This document shows positions 28,531 through 36,641 of a DNA stretch of 64,000 nucleotides, piece by piece. Both the position numbers and the translations under genes were made by a program. This stretch comes from Chloroflexota bacterium. Lineage in GTDB: Bacteria > Chloroflexota > Anaerolineae > Caldilineales > Caldilineaceae. Position 1 is the stretch's first letter, and each line of letters opens with the position of its first letter. Location: positions 62,001 to 126,000 of the forward strand of contig BOKO01000004.1 in assembly GCA_016861025.1 (NCBI GenBank), read 5' to 3'. The notes beneath the pieces are model-generated. The model had not been told where the DNA came from, did not search any database, and saw only the letters and a program-made list of their open reading frames with translations.

Positions 28531-30933
28531 TCAAGCCTGCTGCCGTTCGATTTGCACCATGATGGTGTGCTGTGCGTTGCCGAACGCAAGCGGAGACCAG
28601 CGCTCAGACGAAAGCGTATTGACCGCGCCACGCCGATCAACGCCGTTCGCATCGGGCGTCCACCACCCACCTGTGGGAATATCCACGACGCCGGGCATAA
28701 TCTTGTTGGTCAAACGACAGGGAATCACCATCGAACCACGGTCATTGTAGACCTTCACCAGGTCGCCATCGCCGATTCCACGCGCTTTGGCGTCAACCGG
28801 ATTGATGAAAACCCTTTGCGGAAATGCTTCGTCGAGCCAGTCGACATTATCGTGGGTCGAATGCACACGATGCAGATAGTGATGGCCTACGGCCTGGAGC
28901 GGGTATGTCGCCGCCTCTGGGCCGAAAGGACTTTCCCATTCCTGGATGTATTTGGGCACAGCCGGAATCTCGTCAGGCTTGTTCATATTGAACAGCTCGG
29001 GCGAGAAGATTTCGATCAGACCGGATGGCGTGGACAGCGGGTTTGCCTTCGGGTCGGCGCGGAAATCGGCAAACGTGATAGCCGGTTTCGTGACCGGCAC
29101 ACTGTAGACGCCGATGTTGTTTCGCTCAAACTCATCGATCGTCGGGATATTGGGCATCCACCCGGTTCGATACACGTTCTCGATGATCCACTCGATCCAC
29201 TGCCGCTCATCGCGGCCTTCCGTAAACTCGTCGCCGACGCCCAGCTTCTCGGCGATTTCGGCGCAGATGCGATAGTCGCTCTTGGACTCAAACGCAGGCT
29301 CCACCACCTTCGGCATGTAGATGACTTCCTCGCCATACTTCCACCCGTCTTGAAGCCCGTAGGTCTCGTACCCCATACACGCGGGCAGCAACAGGTCTGC
29401 AAACATGCCAGTGGAAGTCAGGAAATGGTCTTGGACAATCAAAAACTCCACCTTGCTGGTGTCCTTGAGAATTTCCGCCGACCGATTGATGTTGCCGTGC
29501 TGATTGACCAGGCAATTTGTGGCGACTGCGTACATCAGTTTGATATTGTTGTCCAACTGATCGACGCCGACCACACCATCCTCCGCAGTCATTTCCGTGC
29601 CACGTAGGACTGCTTCCGACCAAAGGAAACAGGGGATGCTTGCCTTGATCGGGTTGGAACCGCCTGGCATAGCGGTCCAGTACGGGCCGGCGGTCGGCTG
29701 AAAAGCGATGCCGCTGGCCCACCCACCTGGGATGCCCACGTTGCCGGTAATTGCGGCAAGCACGCACCCAGCGCGAACCGGCTGCTCACCATAGGCGCGT
29801 CGCTGCATGCCATACCCTTGATAGAGCACGGCTGGCTTGATCATAGCGTACTCACGCGCCAACTGAACGATCTTGCTGCGGGGAACGCGCGTGATTGCTT
29901 CGGCCCATTCCGGGGTCTTGGGTGTACCGTCGCGAGCACCTAGGATGTAGTCTTTGTAGCTCTCTTCGCCTTCCAGCCCCTCCGGCATCTGCGTCTCATC
30001 AAAGCCGAGGCAGTGAGTGGCGACAAACTCCTTGTCGTAGATGTCCTCCGTTATCATCACGTAGGCCATCGCAGACATCAGCGCAGCGTCTGTGCCAGGC
30101 CGGATCGGAATCCATTCGTCGGCCAAAGCCACCGCTGACAACGACTTGCGCGGGTCGATCACGACAACCTTGGCGCCGTTCTCTCTGGCTTTCTTGATGA
30201 ACCAGGCGCTGTTGGAGCCGTCGATCATTTCGGCAGGGTTCCAACTCCACATGATGATGTACTTGGCGTTGAGCCAATCCTGGCGTTGCCCCCCTGTAAC
30301 CTGGGTGCCATAGACCGTCGGCGTGGCGCGTTGAATTTGAGCCCAACTGTAGTTGTTGTAATAGTTCAATTGCCCGCCATAGACATTGAACAGGCGCTGC
30401 GCAATGTGCGAGCCGTTGATCTGCTGATAGCTGCCAGTTCCATAGGGCACGAAGAGCGCGCTGTTGCCGTAGGTTTCCTTGACACGCTTGATCTCGCTTG
30501 CCGCCAGATCGATGGCCTCTTCCCATGAGATCGGCTCAAATTTGCCTTCACCGCGCTCGCCCACTCGCTTCATGGGTGTTTTCAGGCGGTCGGGATGATA
30601 GAGCCGGCGGCGATAGGACTTGCCACGTGCGCAGGCAAGAATCCGCGGATTGTCCGGCTCATCGTACGTCCGATCGTCCGATTCCAGGCGAACAATGACG
30701 TCATCCTTGACAAATACATTGATGGGACAGCGCCCGCCACAGTTGTGCGCCGGGCAGCAAGTCCGCACCATGCGTTCGGCGCTCGCTGTGTCTTGCGCAA
30801 AACTGGTAGAACTCTTCGGGACAAAGGCGAAATCGGCGGCAGACAGCGCAGCGGTTGCCCCGCCCGCAGCCGCACTCCATTTCAGAAAGCTTCGTCTGGA
30901 AAACCTCGTGCGTGGTCGATCTCGTAGTTGCAT
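28531..30933 (-). CDS. DMSO reductase-family molybdopterin oxidoreductase, catalytic subunit (Tat-exported)
   Basis: This 800-residue enzyme has a twin-arginine signal (SRRSFLKW, residues 12-19) and is therefore exported folded. The 4Fe-4S cysteines are C60, C65, C69 and C101. The molybdopterin-binding body includes WSWNPAEM, NVGIPGGWASG and the C-terminal dinucleotide-binding domain (VGHHYLHRVHSTHDNVDWL). It falls near DmsA/YnfE. The substrate could be DMSO, other S- or N-oxides, selenate or similar; it cannot be fixed from sequence. It heads a five-gene operon, and a CRP/FNR-type palindrome lies 84 bases upstream. Confidence 0.9.
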   Translation of the reverse strand: MQLRDRPRTRFSRRSFLKWSAAAGGATAALSAADFAFVPKSSTSFAQDTASAERMVRTCCPAHNCGGRCPINVFVKDDVIVRLESDDRTYDEPDNPRILACARGKSYRRRLYHPDRLKTPMKRVGERGEGKFEPISWEEAIDLAASEIKRVKETYGNSALFVPYGTGSYQQINGSHIAQRLFNVYGGQLNYYNNYSWAQIQRATPTVYGTQVTGGQRQDWLNAKYIIMWSWNPAEMIDGSNSAWFIKKARENGAKVVVIDPRKSLSAVALADEWIPIRPGTDAALMSAMAYVMITEDIYDKEFVATHCLGFDETQMPEGLEGEESYKDYILGARDGTPKTPEWAEAITRVPRSKIVQLAREYAMIKPAVLYQGYGMQRRAYGEQPVRAGCVLAAITGNVGIPGGWASGIAFQPTAGPYWTAMPGGSNPIKASIPCFLWSEAVLRGTEMTAEDGVVGVDQLDNNIKLMYAVATNCLVNQHGNINRSAEILKDTSKVEFLIVQDHFLTSTGMFADLLLPACMGYETYGLQDGWKYGEEVIYMPKVVEPAFESKSDYRICAEIAEKLGVGDEFTEGRDERQWIEWIIENVYRTGWMPNIPTIDEFERNNIGVYSVPVTKPAITFADFRADPKANPLSTPSGLIEIFSPELFNMNKPDEIPAVPKYIQEWESPFGPEAATYPLQAVGHHYLHRVHSTHDNVDWLDEAFPQRVFINPVDAKARGIGDGDLVKVYNDRGSMVIPCRLTNKIMPGVVDIPTGGWWTPDANGVDRRGAVNTLSSERWSPLAFGNAQHTIMVQIERQQA

Positions 30934-31016
30934 AAGTGGACTCGCTTCCAGGTAGAGGCCCAGCCAATGCTGAGCCGGCTCAGTGTACTAATTGACAGTG
31001 CAAAGAAGGTGCTTTT

Positions 31017-31032
31017 CGTGAAAAAAATCACA
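31017..31032. promoter_or_regulatory. CRP/FNR-family-type operator upstream of the molybdoenzyme operon
   Basis: CGTGA-N6-TCACA is a one-mismatch fit to the CRP consensus TGTGA-N6-TCACA. It lies 84 bases upstream of the catalytic-subunit start on the minus strand, a usual activator position. Anaerobic or substrate-responsive control would fit, but this is an inference. Confidence 0.5.
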
Positions 31033-31041
31033 AAATGGTCC

Positions 31042-31066
31042 GTTCAATCATAAACTGAACTGTTCA
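31042..31066. promoter_or_regulatory. GTTCA/TGAAC inverted repeats
   Basis: The region holds GTTCA (31042-31046), TGAAC (31056-31060) and GTTCA (31062-31066), including the perfect 11-base palindrome TGAACTGTTCA. It may be an operator for a second regulator of the operon or of the truncated gene at 31118. Confidence 0.35.
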
Positions 31067-31117
31067 AATCAGCAAATTGAAATCTAGCTTACTTTTTGCC
31101 CTTCGGAAGATGAAACC

Positions 31118-31240
31118 ATGATGAACACACCTTGCAAGATCGAGAAACGGCTCGCTCAGCCCATCGCCTCCGTGCGCACACGCACGCCGGTCACTGGCCT
31201 AGCTGCTGTGCTCGGCCCGTTCTATGGCAAGGTCATGGCC
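31118..31240 (+). pseudogene. Truncated GyrI-like (AraC effector-binding) protein start
   Basis: The first 41 residues (NTPCKIEKRLAQPIASVRTR, then TPVTGLAAVLGPFYGKVMA) match the opening of the GyrI-like small-molecule-binding family. After VMAH the frame runs into sequence antisense to the aminotransferase fragment, so the gene is cut at about 31240. A GGAAG ribosome site precedes the ATG pair. It marks one breakpoint of the island. Confidence 0.65.
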
Positions 31241-31916
31241 CATAATGCTTGCTCATGCTGCGCACGATCACCAGGTTGGGGCAACGATCCGCCACAGGCA
31301 GCAGCGAGGGGATCTCCTCTCCGGCAAAATCGATGAAGGACTCATCCACGATCACCAGGTCAAGATCAGCCGTTGTCGCAAGGAACGCCTCCATCGCTGC
31401 GCGCGTAAAGAGCTGCCCGGTCGGATTATGTGGGTTGATCACCAGCGCCGCGCGCAGTCTCTCCGTTCGCAGCCACGCCAGATAGGCGTCGAGGTCAAGC
31501 TGATAATTTGCCGCCGCCTGCAGCGGATAGAGACGCAGGCGGTCGGCGTCGATCTTTTCGATATACTCGCCAAACGTCGGGATCGGCACGCCGAGATTCG
31601 GCGCAAGCCGGTGGCACAGTTCCGTGATCAACTCGGTGGCGCCGTTTCCGATGATCAGATGCGCCGGATCGACGTGCAGCACGGCAGCCAGATGGCGGGC
31701 GCTGACCTGCGGGTTGCTCAACGGGTAATGCTTGATCAGCCGTGGCAGATGCTGGATCAGCTCGTCAACCATCGGCGGCGTCGGATAGTAGGGGTTGGCG
31801 ATAAAGCAGAAGTCGATCACCTGTTGGGCGCGTGCGTAGCCCACCAGGTCGATGAGGGAGGGAGAGTGGGTCGTGTTCTCAAAGAGCGTGTAATCGATCG
31901 GCAGCAGCTTGTTCAT
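31233..31916 (-). pseudogene. C-terminally truncated aminotransferase (HisC/CobD-like)
   Basis: The 227-residue frame covers the N-terminal half of a fold-type I aminotransferase: HYPLSNPQVSARHLAAVL, GNGATELI, NPHNPTGQLF, VIVDESFIDFAGEE, and the PLP lysine in SMSKHYG. It ends one residue later, where about 130 residues are expected. The matching C-terminal region occurs, in another damaged copy, 6.9 kb away at 24438-24737. The start lies one base after the stop of a CorA-like tail, indicating a former corA-aminotransferase operon. Confidence 0.8.
31675..31735. repeat. 61-base direct repeat, right copy
   Basis: 60 of 61 bases are identical to 24655-24715. It lies inside the aminotransferase fragment and marks the right side of the rearranged block. 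Confidence 0.9.
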
Positions 31917-31917
31917 G

Positions 31918-32028
31918 TCAGATCCACCTCTTCAGGCGCAGGATGACCAGAATGCCAATTGCCAGCGCCGCCATGCCTGCCATGACGAGCGGGTAGCCAT
32001 GTTCCCAGGCCAGTTCGGGCATGTACTG
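31918..32028 (-). pseudogene. CorA-type magnesium transporter C-terminal remnant
   Basis: The last 35 codons encode YMPELAWEHGYPLV, then a membrane helix and LRLKRWI, the typical CorA ending. The GMN signature that should precede YMPEL is absent, and nothing CorA-like is found upstream, so only the 3' end survives. The stop is immediately followed by the start of the aminotransferase fragment. Confidence 0.6.
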
Positions 32029-32186
32029 GAGCAGGCGGGCAAAGGCGGCATGATCATCTTGCAGCAAAATTCCGGCGATTGGCCGAGGAAGTATGGAAGT
32101 TGTGTAGCATATTAACGGGATGCTAACAGCCGAAATACATGACCGCCAGGCGAACCTATGTCGATATATTTCATACTGATGGGCGT

Positions 32187-32810
32187 CTAACCAGCTTTGT
32201 CGGCGTTGGTGCGATGCCCAAGGCATACCAGCACGGCGTCGACGACGCGTGTACACCAGTCTTCGGTGAAGGGAGTGGCCGCCAGGTATTGTGCGTACAG
32301 CGCGCCGACCAGCATGTTCACCGCCAGCCCAATGTCGGCGTTGGCGCTCAGTTCGCCACGGGTTTGCGCGGCGGCGAGAATTGCTGTCAGCCGCTGGCGT
32401 CGGGGCGTCACCAGATATTTGCGGAATGCCGCCAGCAACTCCGGCGTCTCATGCTCTTCGGCAAGCACTGTGCCCAGCAGCGACATGCCGTTGGGGCGCA
32501 GAATGGCATGGCGAAAGTGCTCTAGTTCCGTAATCAAGTCGGTGCGCGTGTCGCCAACGACCGTCGGCAGCGTGACATCGCAGTACGCCACCAGCGCAGC
32601 CATCGCCAGCTCGATCTTCGAGGGCCAGCGGCGATAGATCGTTGGCTTGGTCACGCCCGCTTCAGTCGCGACCATGTCCATCGACATGCGCACGAAGCCC
32701 TGCTGCGCCATCAGCCGCAACGCAGCGTCGAGAATGCGTTCATCAGTCTGCGGTTCGCGAGGTCGCCCCGGCGCACGCGAGAACGCAGTGCTTACATCGA
32801 TCTCGTCCAT
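32187..32810 (-). CDS. TetR/AcrR family transcriptional regulator
   Basis: This 207-residue protein has a TetR helix-turn-helix at about 18-65 (ERILDAALRLMAQQGF, VTKPTIYRRWPSK) and an AefR-like ligand-binding C-terminal domain. It is divergent from the DJ-1/PfpI gene and probably represses it and/or itself. The start at 32810 has no ribosome site, but a TATAAT box (32818-32823) lies 7 bases upstream, which would give a near-leaderless message. An alternative start at 32861 is less likely. Confidence 0.88.
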   Translation of the reverse strand: MDEIDVSTAFSRAPGRPREPQTDERILDAALRLMAQQGFVRMSMDMVATEAGVTKPTIYRRWPSKIELAMAALVAYCDVTLPTVVGDTRTDLITELEHFRHAILRPNGMSLLGTVLAEEHETPELLAAFRKYLVTPRRQRLTAILAAAQTRGELSANADIGLAVNMLVGALYAQYLAATPFTEDWCTRVVDAVLVCLGHRTNADKAG

Positions 32811-32878
32811 GTTGACAATTATACACCATACATCGCCCCCTGGGATGGTAAGATTTTCCACAGAATAATTTTATTACT

Positions 32879-32897
32879 ATACTGTATCATATTGTAT
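32879..32897. promoter_or_regulatory. Candidate TetR operator in the divergent intergenic region
   Basis: ATACTGTATCATATTGTAT is a 19-base imperfect palindrome (half-sites ATACTGTAT and ATACAATAT). It lies between the TetR gene (start 32810) and the DJ-1 gene (start 32988), and overlaps AT-rich sequence that could supply the rightward -10 box. Confidence 0.35.
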
Positions 32898-32987
32898 TGT
32901 GCGGTAAAAACAACTGTCAACGCACTGCCAGTGCTCAGTTGTACACCATCCAATTACAGCCGTTTCCAAGCAATAAGGAGCATTTCC

Positions 32988-33752
32988 ATGTCCAACCCAA
33001 CTATTGTCAACCGTTACGTTCATCCGCACGGCGCGCCCGCCAAAGGCAAGATTCTGATGGTCGCCAGCAGCCCCGCCGTCTCCGGGCAGACAGGCTGGCC
33101 CATCGGCTTTTGGGTCGCCGAGCTGACGCATCCGCTGCACGTTTTCCAGGAGGCAGGCTATGCAGTCGAGCTGGTGTCGACCGCCGGCGGCGCCTTGCAG
33201 ATGGACAGCTTCTCCGACCCGACCGACGCCAGCGGCTATTCGGCGCACGATGTGATCTCGCTGGGCTACATGCAGCAGTCGTGGTTCAAGGAACTGCTGG
33301 CGAACACCCGCAAGCTCACCGAGGTGCAGCTGGATGAGTACGACGCCATCTTTCTCGTGGGCGGGCAGGGTCCGATGTACACCTATCGGGGCAACGCCGA
33401 ACTGAAGCGGCTTTTCGTCTCTTTCTACGAGGCGGGCAAACCGGCTGCGGCGGTCTGCCACTCGACGACGCTGCTGCTCGAAGCCAGGACGCGCACCGGC
33501 GAACTCCTGGTGGCCGGCAAGACGTGGACCGGTTTCGCCGACGCCGAGGAGGATTTCGCCGACAGCGCCGTGGGCATGAAAATTCAGCCCTATCGCATCG
33601 AAGAGAGTGCGCGCAAGCTGCCCAACACCAACTTCACTGTGGCTGCACCCTTCTCCTCCTACGCCATCGCCGACGGCAACCTGATCACCGGGCAGCAGCA
33701 GAATTCCGGCGCCGACGCCGCCAGGCTTGTCGTGGAGATGTTGAACCGGTGA
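32988..33752 (+). CDS. DJ-1/PfpI family type 1 glutamine amidotransferase-like protein
   Basis: This 254-residue protein of the DJ-1/PfpI superfamily is nearest the chaperone/glyoxalase III-like branch. The nucleophile is C157 in AAVCHSTTLL, with E45 in FWVAEL and the GGQGPMYTY loop at 125-133. Relatives convert methylglyoxal or deglycate proteins, or act in stress defence. AAGGAG lies 7-9 bases before the ATG. It overlaps the bestrophin-like gene by GTGA, and TetR is divergent, so a small stress-type operon is likely. Confidence 0.88.
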   Translation: MSNPTIVNRYVHPHGAPAKGKILMVASSPAVSGQTGWPIGFWVAELTHPLHVFQEAGYAVELVSTAGGALQMDSFSDPTDASGYSAHDVISLGYMQQSWFKELLANTRKLTEVQLDEYDAIFLVGGQGPMYTYRGNAELKRLFVSFYEAGKPAAAVCHSTTLLLEARTRTGELLVAGKTWTGFADAEEDFADSAVGMKIQPYRIEESARKLPNTNFTVAAPFSSYAIADGNLITGQQQNSGADAARLVVEMLNR

Positions 33753-34687
33753 TTCTGAAACGCAACTTCGACCCACGCAAGGTCGGCGTCTATGTCTGGC
33801 CGCAACTGCTTGTGGCGCTGCTCTGGTCGGCGGCGGTCTATGTCGCCTACGTCGTGCTGGGCTGGAGCCTGGTCGCTGCGCCCTTCGGCTTGTTGGGGAT
33901 TCTGGGCACGGCGCTGGCGCTCTTTCTAGCGTTCCGCAACAACATGGCGTTCGGGCGGTGGGGTGAGGCGAGTCAGGCGTGGGCCGCCATCACCGCCGCC
34001 AGCCGCACGCTGGCGCGGCTGATCGTCACCTTCACCGACTCCCACGCGCACACGTCGCCATACAACGCTGACGCAGCGGCTGCCTTCAAGCGCACGATGC
34101 TCTATCGGCATATCGCCTGGGTGAACGCGCTGCGGATGCAGTTGCGCGGGCAAATGGATGTCGACGCGCTGGCGCCCTACCTGGATGCCGCTGAAGTCGA
34201 CGCGTTGAGCGAGGCGTCCAACAAGCCCAGCGCGCTGTTGATGATGCAGGGGCGGCGCATCTACGAGGCTATGGTCGCCGGGACGCTGCAAGGCTTCGAC
34301 AGTTTTCAGTTGGAGGGTCAACTGGCGGCGCTGGCGAATCAGCAGGCGATCTGCGAACGCATCAAGCTGATGCCGGCCCCGCGCCAGTACGACTACTTTA
34401 CCCGGCTGTTCGTGTGGATTTTCATCCTGCTGACGCCGCTCTCGCTGGTGGGGACGCTGGTGCGCGAGGGCGTCGGCTTGTGGCTGATTCCGATCTCGCT
34501 GGTGATAGCGTTCGTCTTTGCCATCGTGCAGCGCACTGGTGAAGTGAACGAAGATCCCTTCGCCAACCAGATCACCGACGTGCCGCTGTCCGCATTGTGC
34601 CGGATTATCGAGCGCGATGTGCGAGCGACGTTGGGAGAGAGCGATCTGCCGCCGCTGCTTGCGCCCCAGGACGGTTATCTGTGGTAA
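33749..34687 (+). CDS. Bestrophin family anion channel-like membrane protein
   Basis: This 312-residue protein has four hydrophobic segments. The bestrophin/UPF0187 features include LALFLAFRNNMAFGRWGEASQAW near residue 52 and GEVNEDPFANQITDVPL near 266. Bacterial homologues form pentameric ion channels. The GTG start at 33749 overlaps the preceding stop. It is coupled to a DJ-1-like protein and followed by a Rossmann protein. What the channel carries is unknown. Confidence 0.88.
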   Translation: MILKRNFDPRKVGVYVWPQLLVALLWSAAVYVAYVVLGWSLVAAPFGLLGILGTALALFLAFRNNMAFGRWGEASQAWAAITAASRTLARLIVTFTDSHAHTSPYNADAAAAFKRTMLYRHIAWVNALRMQLRGQMDVDALAPYLDAAEVDALSEASNKPSALLMMQGRRIYEAMVAGTLQGFDSFQLEGQLAALANQQAICERIKLMPAPRQYDYFTRLFVWIFILLTPLSLVGTLVREGVGLWLIPISLVIAFVFAIVQRTGEVNEDPFANQITDVPLSALCRIIERDVRATLGESDLPPLLAPQDGYLW

Positions 34688-34718
34688 ACACCACGCCAGA
34701 ACAACAAGGAGCGAAATC

Positions 34719-35330
34719 ATGAACATTGCAGTGTTGGGCGCCAAAATCATCGGGAGCACCCTGGCGCGTAAGTGGACGCAAGCCAGGCATAACGTGATGT
34801 TTGGCGTGCGCAGCGTAGACAACCCAGAGACGCAGGCGCTGGCGCGTGCATTGAACGCCACAGTCGAAACCGTGGCGAATGCGATCACCTTCGGTGAGGT
34901 GATCGTCTTCGCCATTCCGGGGCAGGCAATGGGCGAAACGATCCAGGCGCACGCCGCCGCGTTGAACGGCAAAATCGTCATCGACGCCGCCAACCGCATG
35001 GGCGGTGGGGCGATGAACAGCGCGGCGGATTTTGCCGCCCACGCGCCCGCCGCGCAGGTTTATCGCGCCTTCAACAGCCTGGGCTGGGAAAATTTCGAGA
35101 ATCCCGTGTTCGGCAATCTGCAGGCTGATTTGTTCTACTGCGGCCCGGCGGGCGCCGGTCAGGACAAGGTCGAGGCGTTGATCCGCGCCGTGGGACTACG
35201 CCCGATGTGTGTGGGTGACTTGCGTCAGGTCGGGCTGGTGGATGCAATTGGCTCACTGTGGTTTGCGCTGGCGTTCGGCCAGGGGATCGGGCGCCATCTG
35301 GCGTTCAAGGTGTTGACGCGTCAGGCATGA
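34719..35330 (+). CDS. NADPH-dependent F420 reductase-like NAD(P)-binding protein
   Basis: This 203-residue Rossmann protein resembles F420:NADP oxidoreductases and related reductases (VFAIPGQAMGETIQ, KIVIDAANRMGG, VYRAFNSLGWENFENP). The glycine motif reads GAKIIGSTLA where GAGNIG-type is usual, so cofactor preference may be altered. AAGGAG precedes the ATG. cofE at 15791 shows that F420 may be available in the cell. It is the last gene before a perfect hairpin terminator. Confidence 0.78.
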   Translation: MNIAVLGAKIIGSTLARKWTQARHNVMFGVRSVDNPETQALARALNATVETVANAITFGEVIVFAIPGQAMGETIQAHAAALNGKIVIDAANRMGGGAMNSAADFAAHAPAAQVYRAFNSLGWENFENPVFGNLQADLFYCGPAGAGQDKVEALIRAVGLRPMCVGDLRQVGLVDAIGSLWFALAFGQGIGRHLAFKVLTRQA

Positions 35331-35361
35331 CTGGCTGCGTTATCGTTCTCCAGATGAAGAC

Positions 35362-35401
35362 GCCAACATCCAGGCAGCACCGGGGTTGCCTGGATGTTGG
35401 C
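35362..35401. terminator. Perfect hairpin between convergent genes
   Basis: The 15-base arms GCCAACATCCAGGCA (35362-35376) and TGCCTGGATGTTGGC (35387-35401) are exactly complementary with a 10-base loop. It lies between the stop of the F420-reductase-like gene and the stop of the alcohol dehydrogenase gene, so it could serve both strands. Confidence 0.75.
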
Positions 35402-35407
35402 TGCGCT

Positions 35408-36514
35408 TCAAGCCTCAAATTCAATCACGCTGCGCACGACCTGCCCTGCCAGCATCTCGGCGTAGGCAGCGTTGATCTCCTCCAGCCGATAGCGGCGCGT
35501 GATCAGTCCTTCTAAATCGAGCAGCCCGTCAAGATAGAGCGACGCATAGAGCGGGAAATCGCGCTGTGGATGCGCGCTGCCGTAGTAGCTGCCTTTGACC
35601 GTCTTCTCCTGCCGCGTCAGCACGGCGCCGGGCAGGTTGGTGCTGCTGCCCATCGGCGCAAGCCCAGCAAGCACGATCACGCCGCCCGGTCGCGCCGCGG
35701 CCAGACACGCCTCCTGCACTGCGGGCAAGCCCACCGCCTCGAAGCTGTAGTCTGCGCCGCGCCCATTAGTGAGCGCGCGAATTTCGCCGATGGCGTCGTC
35801 GCCTGCGGGCACAAAATGCGTCGCTCCGAGATGTAGCGCCTGATCTGCCTTGGCGGGCGCGCGATCCACAACGATGATGCGCGCCGCGCCTGCCAGCTTT
35901 GCGCCCAACACCATGCTCATCCCCACGCCGCCAGCGCCAAAGATCGCCACGCTGCTGCCCGGCTTGACCTGCGCCGTGTTGAGCACCGCACCGACGCCCG
36001 TCGTCACTGCGCAGCCGATCAACGCCGCCACCGCCGCCGGCACGCGCGGGTCGAGGCGCACGCAGCTCTGCTCCGGCACAACGACATAATCGCTGAAACA
36101 ACCCAACCCGCAGTAGTGGTAGACCGGCTGTCCGCGCAGTGCATAACGGGTTTCGCCATCGAGCATCACGCCCGCCCAAATCGGGTCGAGATAGGCGTCG
36201 CAAAGGTTGGGGCTGTCGTGCAGGCAGTAAAAGCACGTCCCGCACGCCGGCGCCCAGTTGAGGCTGACATGGTCGCCCACGTTGAGCCGCGTCACGCCCG
36301 GACCTAATGCAATCACCTCACCCGCGCCTTCGTGGCCAAGCGCGGCGGGCAACGGATGCTGCGTAGCGCCGCTCACCAGGTGCCAGTCGCTGTGGCAGAC
36401 GCCAGCCGCGTGGATGCGCACCAACACCTCGCCGGTGCGCGGCGCGGCGAGATCAAGCGTTTCGACGGCAATCGGTGCGCCGACGCGATGAAGCACAGCC
36501 GTTCGTGTTTGCAT
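35408..36514 (-). CDS. Zinc-dependent alcohol dehydrogenase (medium-chain)
   Basis: This 368-residue dehydrogenase has catalytic zinc ligands in GVCHSDWH and the GHEGAGEV motif, and structural-zinc cysteines in CGTCFYC/C near residues 91-105. The NAD motif FGAGGVGMS lies near 190. The family includes formaldehyde/mycothiol-dependent and aryl-alcohol dehydrogenases, and the SLNWAPACGTC wording is typical of that branch. The start at 36514 follows AGGAAAGGAA. It is divergent from the acyl-CoA-ligase-like gene. Confidence 0.9.
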   Translation of the reverse strand: MQTRTAVLHRVGAPIAVETLDLAAPRTGEVLVRIHAAGVCHSDWHLVSGATQHPLPAALGHEGAGEVIALGPGVTRLNVGDHVSLNWAPACGTCFYCLHDSPNLCDAYLDPIWAGVMLDGETRYALRGQPVYHYCGLGCFSDYVVVPEQSCVRLDPRVPAAVAALIGCAVTTGVGAVLNTAQVKPGSSVAIFGAGGVGMSMVLGAKLAGAARIIVVDRAPAKADQALHLGATHFVPAGDDAIGEIRALTNGRGADYSFEAVGLPAVQEACLAAARPGGVIVLAGLAPMGSSTNLPGAVLTRQEKTVKGSYYGSAHPQRDFPLYASLYLDGLLDLEGLITRRYRLEEINAAYAEMLAGQVVRSVIEFEA

Positions 36515-36641
36515 GGTTTCCTTTCCTCTCCTGTGGGAACGTGCAGCGCACGCTCTTGCATCACCTTGAGTATTCTTGCCCCTCATGGTAACATGGCGTC
36601 CTTCCCAGTCCAACCGATTGTTGCGTCAAAAAGGAGCCGAC

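Noticed and set aside
32811..32840. TTGACA on the plus strand as a -35 box for the DJ-1 gene
   Set aside because: The sequence at -10 spacing is GCCCCC, so no usable promoter is formed.
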